A stretch of DNA of 64,000 nucleotides from Gordonia sp. SID5947 (GTDB lineage Bacteria; Actinomycetota; Actinomycetes; Mycobacteriales; Mycobacteriaceae): positions 1,798,001 through 1,862,000 of the forward strand of contig NZ_WWHU01000001.1 in NCBI RefSeq assembly GCF_009862785.1, in the 5' to 3' direction. Each line of letters starts with the position of its first letter. Within the stretch, counting starts at the first letter, position 1. Position numbers and translations under genes: made by a program. Below the pieces are notes generated by a model. It saw only the letters and a program-made list of their open reading frames with translations, had not been told where the DNA came from and searched no databases. Below, piece after piece: positions 35,825 through 44,149 of this stretch.

Positions 35825-36727
35825 ACAGCGTCCGGCGGGCAGTGTCGCGAGATTGCGGTCGATCCAGTCGCCCACCCGGTTGAGCATCGCGACGCCGCTG
35901 GAGAACGATCCGCCGCGAGGCACTGCGGCCATCGACACGGCGATCTGTCCGCGCGTGGTGCTGATGATCCCGAGCTGACGAACCAGATAGCCGGCCGAAG
36001 CAGACGTCGCGGGGCCCCAACCACCCTTGACCGCCGTCACGGCGCCTTGCTTGCGGCCGATCTTCGCGACTCCCCACTGTTGATTCGCCGCGACGGAACT
36101 CATGAGGCGGATCACGTGCTCACTCTCGGCGAGACACGGCAGATGCGCAGCGAACTGTGCTTGATCGGCGAGCGCCCACGGCGTGTATCCCGGATACGAC
36201 GGCGGATCGTCGGCCTCCGAGGTCACCGCAGTTCTCAGGTCGTGCCCCTCGCGCAGAACCTGGGTGACGGCCTCGACCGAGCTGCGCCCACCACCGAGCG
36301 AGCCCCAGAGATCGCCTGCCGCGTCGTTGTCGGAGAATTTGATCGCCTTGTCCTCCTTCACCGCGACGGCAGCGCCGTTCTTGCGCTGGGCCGCCAGCGA
36401 AACCGGTACCTTGAGAGTCGACCAGGCGCGTCCCGACTTGAGATCGCCCAAGACGATCGACTGATCGGTGCCGACGGGGGCAAGGGCCAGGCCCAGAGAG
36501 CCCGGCAGCGACCTGCGCATCGACTTCTGCAGCGCGGCGAAGCTCTTGGCCAGCTTTTTCTCCACCGGCACCGGCGGCTCCAGGAGACGCGCGATCTGCG
36601 GCGGCAGCGGCGGTAGCTGCGGCGGCCACCACGACGGCGAGGCCGCCGCGGCCCCTGCCGTGCCGAAGACGACGGAGCACACCACAGCCACCGAGGTGAG
36701 ACCGACAACCAACTTCACACGAGTCAC
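35822..36727 (-). CDS. Exported serine hydrolase of beta-lactamase/PBP fold
   Basis: A 301-residue exported protein. The GTG start at 36727 is fixed by AGGAG 7 bases upstream. Residues 1-27 are a Sec signal (VKLVVGLTSVAVVCSVVFG and an AAAA cleavage region), followed by a proline-rich linker (WWPPQLPPLPPQ). The beta-lactamase/penicillin-binding triads are visible: Ser-x-x-Lys in AWSTLKVPVSLAA, SDN in IKFSDNDAAGDLW, and KGG in AVKGGWGPAT in place of KTG. There is no Glu166-type Omega-loop motif that I can see, so it may acylate beta-lactams without hydrolysing them, or act on the cell wall. Similar proteins occur in mycobacteria without known function. Confidence 0.8.
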   Translation of the reverse strand: MTRVKLVVGLTSVAVVCSVVFGTAGAAAASPSWWPPQLPPLPPQIARLLEPPVPVEKKLAKSFAALQKSMRRSLPGSLGLALAPVGTDQSIVLGDLKSGRAWSTLKVPVSLAAQRKNGAAVAVKEDKAIKFSDNDAAGDLWGSLGGGRSSVEAVTQVLREGHDLRTAVTSEADDPPSYPGYTPWALADQAQFAAHLPCLAESEHVIRLMSSVAANQQWGVAKIGRKQGAVTAVKGGWGPATSASAGYLVRQLGIISTTRGQIAVSMAAVPRGGSFSSGVAMLNRVGDWIDRNLATLPAGRC

Positions 36728-36849
36728 TTCTATCTCCTGAGTCACATCTGTAACAGCAGGATAAGGGCGGATTCCGCGCACTACCAGCCATGATGCGAAT
36801 TCGTAGCCTGCGGGCGACATCGCCGACGCCGGTCAGGAGTGGGATGCGA

Positions 36850-37533
36850 CTACTCCGAACGCGGTCGCCAGCGCCCCATGCCGAGGAACACCATGACGAG
36901 TTGCCGCTCGGTCCGCTCAACGAGCTCGCGCTCGGATCCGCGACCCCGATGTCCGTTGTCGAGCAGGTCGGCGACGGCCGTCAGCATGATCGTCACGATG
37001 AGCTCGGCCGCGATCTCCAGGTCATCGGGGAGCCACTTGGCCAGGTCAGGCAGCCGCGAGAGGTCGATCGCCAGCTCCTTCGAGAACAAGCGGAGCTCTG
37101 TGTCGATCGCCCGCCTGATCTCGGCGATACCGCCGTGCTGCTCCCGCACGAGGAAACGGAATTGCGCCTCGTTCTCGTGAACATGCCGCAGGAGAATCGC
37201 GAGCGAATTCTGCGCTGTCGGCAACGCCTGACGTGCCGCGAGGTCACGACGCCCCTCGCGGAGCGTGCGACGGAGAACACGCATCGAGTCCTCGACGAGA
37301 GAGACCCCGAGGTCCTCCATCGAGGCGTAGTGCCGATAGAAGGCCGTCGGCACGATTCCGGCCCCGCGCGCCACCTCACGAAGGCTGATGCTGGCGAAGC
37401 TTCGATCCGCCACCAATTCCATCGTGGCGTCCAGGAGTGCTTGTCGAGTGCGGTTCTTGCGTTCGGCCCGGGTCTCCGACTCGCCCGCATCGCGCGACGA
37501 GCGCGGGCGGGTCGAATGCCGGGTCCTGGTCAC
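36850..37533 (-). CDS. TetR family regulator, probable FabR/DesT-like control of the desaturase
   Basis: A 227-residue TetR protein. The helix-turn-helix is SISLREVARGAGIVPTAFYRHYASMEDLGVSLVED, matching the FabR/DesT branch, which senses the saturated to unsaturated acyl-CoA balance. It is divergent from the reductase/desaturase pair and the shared 170-base region holds a site at 37657-37673 that closely resembles the FabR/DesT operator. The position, family and operator agree, so regulation of unsaturated fatty acid synthesis is likely. The basic N-terminus (residues 1-30) is longer than usual. Confidence 0.87.
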   Translation of the reverse strand: MTRTRHSTRPRSSRDAGESETRAERKNRTRQALLDATMELVADRSFASISLREVARGAGIVPTAFYRHYASMEDLGVSLVEDSMRVLRRTLREGRRDLAARQALPTAQNSLAILLRHVHENEAQFRFLVREQHGGIAEIRRAIDTELRLFSKELAIDLSRLPDLAKWLPDDLEIAAELIVTIMLTAVADLLDNGHRGRGSERELVERTERQLVMVFLGMGRWRPRSE

Positions 37534-37656
37534 GCTCCGAGTCTAGGTGGCGGGCGGCGCAGCAGGGTTATCGCCCGCCGTCGCCCGCCGGCGCGTGGTG
37601 GCCATCACACCAGATATCGCTTGACGACGCACCCCCGAGACATGCCACACTTTCTT

Positions 37657-37673
37657 GTGTACAGATGTTCACT
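37657..37673 (+). promoter_or_regulatory. FabR/DesT-like operator ahead of the desaturase operon
   Basis: GTGTACAGATGTTCACT, read on the other strand AGTGAAC-ATCT-GTACAC, is an imperfect dyad. It matches the known FabR/DesT core (AGTGAAC or AGCGAAC followed by about four bases and GTTCACT/GTACGCT) in most positions. It lies 31 bases before the reductase start and 124 bases from the TetR start, inside the divergent promoter region. Confidence 0.7.
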
Positions 37674-37703
37674 GAAACGAGCACCCACGAACGGAGCCAG
37701 CCC

Positions 37704-38782
37704 ATGAGCATCCGCATCCCCTCGCTTGTCGGCCCCATCGTCGAGGCCGCCCTCTCCCCTCACCCGGTCGACCGCTATCTCGAGTTGTTCGACCCCATGC
37801 TCACCTGGCGCGACATCCGCGGCAAGGTGGTCGCCGTCCATCAGCCGACGGATCGGACCGTTCGACTCGTCCTGCGTCCGACCCGGCAGTGGAAAGGCCA
37901 CCAAGCCGGACAGTATGTGCAGCTCAGCACAGTTATCGACGGTGTTCGCCATGTTCGTTGTTTCTCGCCGGCCAACACCGCGGACAACTCGACGGGCGAC
38001 ATCGAACTGACGATCACCGCACACGACGACGGATTCGTGTCCAAGTACCTGCGCGACCACGCCCATGTCGGGATGGTCGTCGGACTGAGCCAGCCGGCAG
38101 GCGAGTTCACCCTCCCCACGCCGAGGCCCCGATCGGCCGTCTTCATCAGCGGCGGCAGTGGAATTACACCTGTACTCTCGATGGTGCGTACGCTCGTATC
38201 CGAGAACCACCCCGGACCGATCACCTTCCTGCATTACTCGCGCAGTCCTGCAGACGTGGCCTACCGGGCGGAACTCACCGCGCTCGCGGCCGCGAATCCC
38301 ACCATCGACCTACGGTTGCACTACACCCGCGGTGATGGTGCCGGACACTTCACCGGCGACCATCTCGCGGACATCGCCGGCATCGACGACGCGCACCTGT
38401 TCGTCTGCGGCCCCCGGCGCTGATGGACGCGGTCAACGACCACTACGACACGACCGGGATGACCCAGCCCCTGCACAGCGAGGCATTCGTCCTCGCATCG
38501 CCGATCGCGGTCGACCCGGACGCTCCCGTCGACGGCGAGCTCACCTTCCTGAACTCCGGGAGATCCGCGACCAACGACGGCCGCACCATCCTCGACCAGG
38601 CGGAATCCGCCGGGCTCAGCCCGGAATCCGGCTGCCGGATGGGGATCTGCTTTTCCTGCACCGCCATCAAGAAATCCGGTTGCACACGCAACGTGTTGAC
38701 CGGCGAAACCGACATCGAAGCCGACAAGCGGATCCAACTCTGCATCAACGCACCTGTCGGCGACGTGGAAATCGAGGTATAG
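37704..38782 (+). pseudogene. Ferredoxin-type oxidoreductase partner of the desaturase, one-base frameshift
   Basis: An FAD/NAD(P)H- and 2Fe-2S-containing reductase, like M. tuberculosis Rv3230c, which passes electrons to the DesA3 desaturase. ATG 37704 has GGAG upstream. The first frame carries the FAD motif RCFSPANT and the NAD motif ISGGSGITPVLSMVR and ends at VCGPRR. The second frame holds the ferredoxin domain with cysteines in GCRMGICFSCTA and LCINAPVGD. Adding one C to the run at 38411-38415 restores VCGPPALMDAVNDHY and gives about 359 residues. The break is therefore probably artefactual. The ferredoxin stop is 2 bases before the desaturase ATG. Confidence 0.83.
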
Positions 38783-38784
38783 CC

Positions 38785-40002
38785 ATGACGAGCACCGAGA
38801 TCGCACCCACCACAGAACCGCTCACGGGAGTCGTCGTCGAGCATCACCCGGCCGAACACGATCGGCCGGTCGCCGACGAGAACCCGAACCACATCACACT
38901 CAGCTACGAGCAGGTCGAGGCACTCGGCCGTGACCTCGACGAGCTGAAAGCTCGCATCGTCGCCGACCTCGGCGAGAAGGACCGCGAGTACCTGTACTCG
39001 ATCATCCGGGCTCAGCGGGGCTTCGAGATCGCCGGTCGCGGTCTCATGTACCTCGGCTTCTTCCCACCGGCGTGGGTCGCGGCCGTCGGCGCCCTCTCCG
39101 TGTCGAAGATCCTCGACAACATGGAGATCGGCCACAACGTGATGCACGGTCAGTACGACTGGATGCGTGAGGACACGTACAACTCCCGCGAATTCGAATG
39201 GGACACCGTCTGCCCCGCCGATCAGTGGCGGCACAGCCACAACTACATGCACCACACCTTCACCAACATCGTCGGCGAGGACCGCGACATCGGTTACGGC
39301 ATCCTGCGGATGGACCGCGACCAGAAGTGGAATCCCTACTACCTCGGCAATCTCGGCTACGCGACCGCACTGATGCTGCTGTTCGAGTGGGGCGTCATGC
39401 TCCACGACCTCGAGGTCGAGAACATCGTGGCGGGCAAGCGCAAGTGGTACGACGTCAAGGGTCTCGTGAAAGGCATGTGGCGCAAGGCCGGTCGCCAGGT
39501 CCTGAAGGACTACGTGGTGTTCCCGGCACTGACCGGACCGTTGTTCGTCTCCACGTTGCTCGGCAACGCCTCGGCCAACCTGGTCCGCAACATCTGGACG
39601 TACTCGATCATCTTCTGCGGCCACTTCCCCAGCGGCGCACAGACCTTCACCCCGGAGGAATGCGCGAACGAAACACGCGGCCAGTGGTATCTGCGACAGA
39701 TGCTCGGCTCGGCCAACATCACCGGCAGCCCGCTCTTCCACATCATGAGCGGCAACCTGTCACACCAGATCGAGCATCACCTGTTCCCCGACATCCCGGC
39801 GAGTCGCTATCCCGAGATCTCCGGTGAGGTCCGCGAGATCTGCGAACGCTACGGGCTGCCCTACAACACCGGCTCACTGAGCCACCAGTTGCTCTCGACG
39901 TGGAAGAAGATCGCCAAGTTGTCGCTGCCGAACTTCATGACCCGCGACGACAACGACCTGGTGGTCACGGTGGAACGTGAGAACCCCGCGTCGGCGGCCT
40001 GA
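38785..40002 (+). CDS. desA3: Acyl-CoA desaturase, DesA3-like
   Basis: A 405-residue membrane di-iron desaturase that introduces the delta-9 double bond of stearoyl- or palmitoyl-CoA, as shown for M. tuberculosis DesA3. The three histidine boxes are HNVMHGQ, HSHNYMHH and HQIEHHLFP. Hydrophobic pairs lie around residues 85-115 and 235-275. ATG 38785 follows the reductase gene by 2 bases, so the electron donor and enzyme are co-transcribed. The FabR/DesT-like site upstream and the divergent TetR gene suggest control by acyl-CoA composition. Its product would feed membrane phospholipid and mycolate precursors. Confidence 0.92.
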   Translation: MTSTEIAPTTEPLTGVVVEHHPAEHDRPVADENPNHITLSYEQVEALGRDLDELKARIVADLGEKDREYLYSIIRAQRGFEIAGRGLMYLGFFPPAWVAAVGALSVSKILDNMEIGHNVMHGQYDWMREDTYNSREFEWDTVCPADQWRHSHNYMHHTFTNIVGEDRDIGYGILRMDRDQKWNPYYLGNLGYATALMLLFEWGVMLHDLEVENIVAGKRKWYDVKGLVKGMWRKAGRQVLKDYVVFPALTGPLFVSTLLGNASANLVRNIWTYSIIFCGHFPSGAQTFTPEECANETRGQWYLRQMLGSANITGSPLFHIMSGNLSHQIEHHLFPDIPASRYPEISGEVREICERYGLPYNTGSLSHQLLSTWKKIAKLSLPNFMTRDDNDLVVTVERENPASAA

Positions 40003-40072
40003 GGACGATGGGTGTGCGCAGGGGTAGTCTCTGTGCACATCCACCCGACCGTCAGCTCGAGGGGGTTTCATC

Positions 40073-40450
40073 ATGGTCGACCGCATCGAACGAAACAAGG
40101 ACCTGGTCCAGGAACTGGTCGAATCGACGGCCAATCACGTGGGCCGGATAGCCACCATCATCACCGGCGCGGTGGCCGGCGTCGCGAGGGAGATCGGCGA
40201 CCTCGTCACCGACGGCTTCGAGATGCGCGACGCGGCACGTAAGGCCCGGCAAGACGAGGAGCGGGGCGTGCTCGACGCCGGTGACGACGCACGACTCGAG
40301 GATGGCGAAGCCGGGGACGACGGTGACGACATCGGCGACCCGGTCGACCTCGGTGAACTGCCGGGGTCCGAGCAAGCGGCTCTACCCAGCGCGTCCGAGG
40401 TACCGGAGGAGCCGGTGGACGTGGGCGAGCTGCCGGGCGAACAACCCTGA
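40073..40450 (+). CDS. Acidic protein with repeated LGELPG motif
   Basis: A 125-residue protein. Residues 1-60 form an amphipathic or helical domain (VDRIERNKDLVQELVESTANHVGRIATIITGAVAGV). The second half is strongly acidic (DAGDDARLEDGEAGDDGDD) and has two copies of the segment PVDLGELPG and PVDVGELPG. It starts at ATG 40073 after CGAGGGGG. No membrane segment or signal is convincing. It sits between the desaturase and recQ and resembles small proteins conserved in mycolic-acid bacteria, but I know of no function. Confidence 0.75.
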   Translation: MVDRIERNKDLVQELVESTANHVGRIATIITGAVAGVAREIGDLVTDGFEMRDAARKARQDEERGVLDAGDDARLEDGEAGDDGDDIGDPVDLGELPGSEQAALPSASEVPEEPVDVGELPGEQP

Positions 40451-40476
40451 CACACGACGCCAGTAACCTTGTGCCC

Positions 40477-42300
40477 ATGTCGGACATGTGGCACGTGCTG
40501 GAATCCACTTTCGGATACGAGTCGTTCCGCGGCGATCAGGAAGACATCGTCGGACATGTGGTCGCCGGTGGCGACGCCGTGGTCTTGATGCCCACCGGTG
40601 GCGGCAAGAGCCTCTGCTACCAGGTGCCGGCCCTCGTCCGCGAAGGTTGCGGCATCGTGGTCTCGCCGCTCATCGCGCTCATGGCCGACCAGGTGGCCGC
40701 ACTCCGCGAACTCGGTGTGCGCGCGGCATTTCTGAACTCCACCCAGACGCCCGACGAGCGTGCCGAGGTGGAGGCCGCGTTTCGTTCCGGCGAGCTCGAC
40801 CTCCTGTACGTCGCACCGGAACGACTCAACACCGCAGGGGCACGAAACCTGCTGCAACAGGGCAAGATCGCGCTCTTCGCCATCGACGAGGCGCACTGTG
40901 TGTCGCAGTGGGGTCACGACTTCCGGCCGGACTATCTTTCGCTCGGCGACCTGGCGCAGCTCTGGCCTGAGGTCCCGCGGATCGCGCTCACCGCGACGGC
41001 GACCGCGCGGACACACGCCGAGATCACCGAGCGACTCCATCTGGCAGACGCCCGCCATTTCGTCGCGGACTTCGACCGGCCCAACATCACCTACCGCATC
41101 GTCGGGAAGTCCGAACCGCGTAAACAGCTCCTGGAGTTCATCCGCACCGAGGGAGTGGTCGACGGGGCACCGGCCACCGGCATCGTCTACGCCCTGAGTC
41201 GGGCGTCGGTCGAGAAGACCGCCGCGTTCCTCGCGGCCAACGGCGTCGACGCGATGCCGTATCACGCGGGTCTCGACCGGACCGTTCGTCACCGGACGCT
41301 CGAGAGGTTTCTGCGGGCCGACGGCGTGGTGGTGGTCGCGACGATCGCGTTCGGCATGGGCATCGACAAACCCGACGTCCGTTTCGTCGCGCACATCGAT
41401 CTGCCGAAGAGTGTCGAAGGCTACTACCAGGAGACCGGGCGCGCAGGCCGCGACGGTCTGCCGTCGGTGGCATGGATGACCTACGGCCTCGCCGATGTCA
41501 TGCAGCAACGCCGGCTCATCGATCAGTCCGACGGTGACGCGAATCACCGTCGAGTCCAACAGCAGCACCTCGATGCGATGCTGGCGCTGTGCGAGACCGT
41601 TGACTGCCGCCGCGGGCAACTCCTGCGGTACTTCGGCCAAGACGCCACGCAGCCGTGCGGAAACTGCGACACCTGTCTGAACCCGCCTGACACCTCCGAT
41701 GGGACGGTCCCCGCACAGAAGCTCCTGTCCACCATCGTCCGGTTGCAGCGAGAGTTCCGGCAGTCATTCGGCGCCGGGCACCTCGTCGACATCCTGCGTG
41801 GCGCGGACACTGCCCGCATCCGGGAGTTCGGCCACGACCGTCTCACCACCTACGGGATCGGTACCGAACTCGATCCGGCGGGCTGGCGCAGCGCCATCCG
41901 ACAGCTGGTGGCCACCGGAATCATTGCGCCGCAGGGTGATTACGGTGTTCTGACACTCACCGAGAAGAGCGGCGCGGTGCTGCGTGGTGAGGTCGCGGTG
42001 ATGTTGCGGAACGATCCGGTGCGCGCGGTCGCCCGGAGCCGATCTGCTAGGCGGACCGACGACCTGCCCGAAGCCGACCGTGGACTGTTCGAACACCTAC
42101 GCGCCTGGCGCAAGAGCGAGGCATCGAGTCGCGGCGTGCCACCGTATGTCGTGTTCAACGACGCCACCCTTCGAGAACTGGCGGCCCGACGTCCCGAAAC
42201 CCCGGAGCAGCTACGCAGCGTGTCGGGTGTCGGCGACGCGAAACTCGAGCAGTACGGCGACGACGTCCTGGCGACCATCGCCACCTTCGAACCCGCGTGA
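40477..42300 (+). CDS. recQ: ATP-dependent DNA helicase RecQ
   Basis: A 607-residue 3'-5' helicase used in recombination and replication-fork repair. Motif I is MPTGGGKSLCYQVPA, motif II DEAHCVSQWGHDFRPDY, and motif VI YQETGRAGRDGLPS. The zinc-binding RQC part has CRRGQLLRYFGQ with CGNCDTC, and a winged helix follows. The HRDC domain at the end is FEHLRAWRKSEAS to VSGVGDAKLEQYG. ATG 40477 is chosen over the in-frame GTG at 40471. Length and all domains are intact. It follows the acidic protein by 26 bases and could be co-transcribed. Confidence 0.95.
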   Translation: MSDMWHVLESTFGYESFRGDQEDIVGHVVAGGDAVVLMPTGGGKSLCYQVPALVREGCGIVVSPLIALMADQVAALRELGVRAAFLNSTQTPDERAEVEAAFRSGELDLLYVAPERLNTAGARNLLQQGKIALFAIDEAHCVSQWGHDFRPDYLSLGDLAQLWPEVPRIALTATATARTHAEITERLHLADARHFVADFDRPNITYRIVGKSEPRKQLLEFIRTEGVVDGAPATGIVYALSRASVEKTAAFLAANGVDAMPYHAGLDRTVRHRTLERFLRADGVVVVATIAFGMGIDKPDVRFVAHIDLPKSVEGYYQETGRAGRDGLPSVAWMTYGLADVMQQRRLIDQSDGDANHRRVQQQHLDAMLALCETVDCRRGQLLRYFGQDATQPCGNCDTCLNPPDTSDGTVPAQKLLSTIVRLQREFRQSFGAGHLVDILRGADTARIREFGHDRLTTYGIGTELDPAGWRSAIRQLVATGIIAPQGDYGVLTLTEKSGAVLRGEVAVMLRNDPVRAVARSRSARRTDDLPEADRGLFEHLRAWRKSEASSRGVPPYVVFNDATLRELAARRPETPEQLRSVSGVGDAKLEQYGDDVLATIATFEPA

Positions 42301-42367
42301 ACGGAACAATTGCCCGGCGGGTGTGGTTCCACCTAGTCTGAGCCGTCGTTGTCTCCAGGAGGTTCGC

Positions 42368-42877
42368 ATGTCCCGTTCGCTGCCCTCGGCCCTGACCTTC
42401 CCCAACCCGGTCAACGAGTACGCGGCACGCTCGACCGCCGGGCTCGTCGTGGTGCTCGCGGCGGTCGCGCTCCTGGTCGACAGCCCGATCGTGTACGCGA
42501 TCCTGACACTCGGATTCCTGCTGCGGGTGATGGCCGGGCCTCGGTTCTCGCCGTTCGGACAGCTTTCGGTCCGCGTGATCGTGCCCAAGATCTGGCGTAA
42601 GACAAAGCTCGTCCCTGGACCTCCGAAACGTTTCGCCCAGACGATCGGGCTGATCTTCAGCGGCGCAGCCCTCGTACTGTCGCTGCTGGGCGCGGGCGCC
42701 GCGGCGCAGATCGTGGTGGCCCTACTCATCGTCGCGGCCGGCCTCGAGTCGGTGTTCGGCCTGTGCCTGGGGTGCGTCGCGTTCGGCTTCCTTCAGCGTC
42801 GCGGCATCATCCCCGAAACCGTGTGCGAGGCCTGCAACAACCTCTCGTTGCGGAGTCCCGCAGCTTCGGTTCGCTGA
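42368..42877 (+). CDS. DUF4395 family membrane protein
   Basis: A 169-residue protein with four hydrophobic segments and conserved cysteines in FGLCLGCVAFGF and ETVCEACNNLSLRS near the end. ATG 42368 has the strong site AGGAGG 6 bases upstream. DUF4395 proteins are often encoded beside thiosulfate sulfurtransferase or thioredoxin-like genes in other actinobacteria and have a proposed role in redox or sulfur handling; here recQ and ppx are the neighbours. It is convergent with ppx, from which a repeat hairpin separates it. Confidence 0.85.
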   Translation: MSRSLPSALTFPNPVNEYAARSTAGLVVVLAAVALLVDSPIVYAILTLGFLLRVMAGPRFSPFGQLSVRVIVPKIWRKTKLVPGPPKRFAQTIGLIFSGAALVLSLLGAGAAAQIVVALLIVAAGLESVFGLCLGCVAFGFLQRRGIIPETVCEACNNLSLRSPAASVR

Positions 42878-42939
42878 CGAGCGGCCCGCAAACACCACCC
42901 GCCCACTCAGAGCCGAGCCTGCGAGCATCACCACCCCGC

Positions 42940-43015
42940 TCCCTGAGGAGCGAGCCTGCGAGCGTCTCGAAGGGCCCTTCGAGACAGCCTCCGCAAGCTC
43001 CGGCTTCCTCAGGGA
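42940..43015. repeat. Second dispersed-type inverted repeat, likely terminator between DUF4395 and ppx
   Basis: tccctgagg (42940-42948) pairs with cctcaggga (43007-43015), and the apex TCTCGAAGGGCCCTTCGAGA (42965-42984) is a perfect 20-base palindrome. The arms also share a partial copy of gagcctgcgagc at 42914-42926. Sequences of the ccttcgagac/cctcaggg type occur between genes in related genomes. The 189-base gap between the convergent genes holds nothing else. Confidence 0.7.
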
Positions 43016-43066
43016 CCGGATGGGACAACAACATCGGCTTGCTCACCAGATGGCCGATCCGGGCGG

Positions 43067-44149
43067 TCAGTCCAGCAGGCCCAACGCGATGCCGTCGAGG
43101 ATGTCGTGCTCACTCACCACGAGTTCGGTGATCCCGGCTCGCTCTCGCAAGACCCTGGCGAGTTCCTTGGTCACCAGAGCGCCACCGCCGATCACGTCGA
43201 CACGGCCCGGATGCATGGGGCCGAGCGCGGCACGCTCGGCACGGGTCATGCCGACCAATCGCCTGCACACCGCGTCGAGCTCGTGGAGCGAGATCCGCGA
43301 CAGATGGATGACCTCCGGGTCGTATTCGGTCAATCCCGCACCGACCGCCGACAACGTGGTCATCGTGCCGGCCACCCCGACCCAGGTAGAGGCATCGCCC
43401 ACTGGTACAGCGGCAAAGGCCGCATCGAGTCGGTCGCGGGTGAATTCACGCGCCGCGGCAACTTCGTCGTCGGTCGGCGGATCCGACGGCAGACACCGTT
43501 CGGTCAGCCGAACGCATCCAATATCGGCGGAGTACGCGGCAGACACGCCGTCCGCGTCACCGACCACCACCTCGGTCGACCCGCCACCGAGATCGGTGAC
43601 CACGAAAGGACCACTGGCAGCATCGAGTTCGCCGACCGCACCGCGAAACGACAGACGCGCCTCCTCGTCACCGGTGATCACCTCGGCACGTGCGCCAGGC
43701 ACGACCCGACCGAGGATCTCCGAGGTCATCGCGAAGAAGTCGTCGCGATTGGCTGCATCGCGCGTCGCCGACGTCGCTACCATCCGAACACGATCCACAC
43801 CGGCCGCCACCATGATGTCGGCGTAATCCGACAACGCCTTTCGCGTGCGTTCGATGGCCGCCGGCGCGAACTCGCCGTTGGCGTCGACGCCCTCGCCGAG
43901 CCGGACGACGCGCATCTCGCGGTGGATGTCGACGAGGGGGCCGGGCGGGTGATCTCGATACGCCTCCTCGCCGCGCTCGTCGGCTACTCGATCAGCGGAG
44001 GACGCGACTCCTCGGTCGGCGGAGGGGACGCCTACTCGATCAGCGGAGGACGCGACTCCTCGGTCGGCGGAGGGGACTACGGCGTCAGCCCGTGCGACCA
44101 GCAGACGTATCGAGTTGGTTCCGCAATCCACGGCCCCCACGACGGTCAC
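43067..44149 (-). CDS. ppx: Exopolyphosphatase/ppGpp phosphatase (Ppx/GppA) with a repeat-derived insert
   Basis: A 360-residue phosphatase of the ASKHA fold that degrades polyphosphate or pppGpp, equivalent to M. tuberculosis Rv1026. The N-terminal phosphate loop is GAVDCGTNSIRLLVA, ATSATRDAANRDDF is the second family block, and VVTDLGGGSTEVVVG the third. Unlike usual, about 45 residues (AVVPSADR to YRDHPPG) sit between the first strand and DIHREMRVVRLGEGVDANG. They come from a dispersed DNA repeat with two 48-bp tandem copies at 43984-44077. The GTG start at 44149 overlaps the DUF501 stop. The insert lies where a turn is expected, so activity may be kept. Confidence 0.9.
   Translation of the reverse strand: MTVVGAVDCGTNSIRLLVARADAVVPSADRGVASSADRVGVPSADRGVASSADRVADERGEEAYRDHPPGPLVDIHREMRVVRLGEGVDANGEFAPAAIERTRKALSDYADIMVAAGVDRVRMVATSATRDAANRDDFFAMTSEILGRVVPGARAEVITGDEEARLSFRGAVGELDAASGPFVVTDLGGGSTEVVVGDADGVSAAYSADIGCVRLTERCLPSDPPTDDEVAAAREFTRDRLDAAFAAVPVGDASTWVGVAGTMTTLSAVGAGLTEYDPEVIHLSRISLHELDAVCRRLVGMTRAERAALGPMHPGRVDVIGGGALVTKELARVLRERAGITELVVSEHDILDGIALGLLD
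43951..44080. repeat. Dispersed palindromic repeat embedded in ppx, with 48-bp tandem duplication
   Basis: gatctcgatacgcctcctcg (43951-43970) matches the right arm of the hairpin at 20092 onward. From 43984 a 46-base unit (ctactcgatcagcggagg to ggcggagggg, then ac) recurs exactly at 44032 after a 2-base joiner, giving a 48-base period. The reading frame through it stays open and encodes VPSADRGVASSADRVG twice. The element therefore counts in threes and adds sequence without breaking the gene. Confidence 0.85.

Noticed and set aside
43984..44077. The two 48-base repeats as a small CRISPR array
   Set aside because: There are only two units with a 2-base joiner and no spacers, and they lie in an open coding frame.
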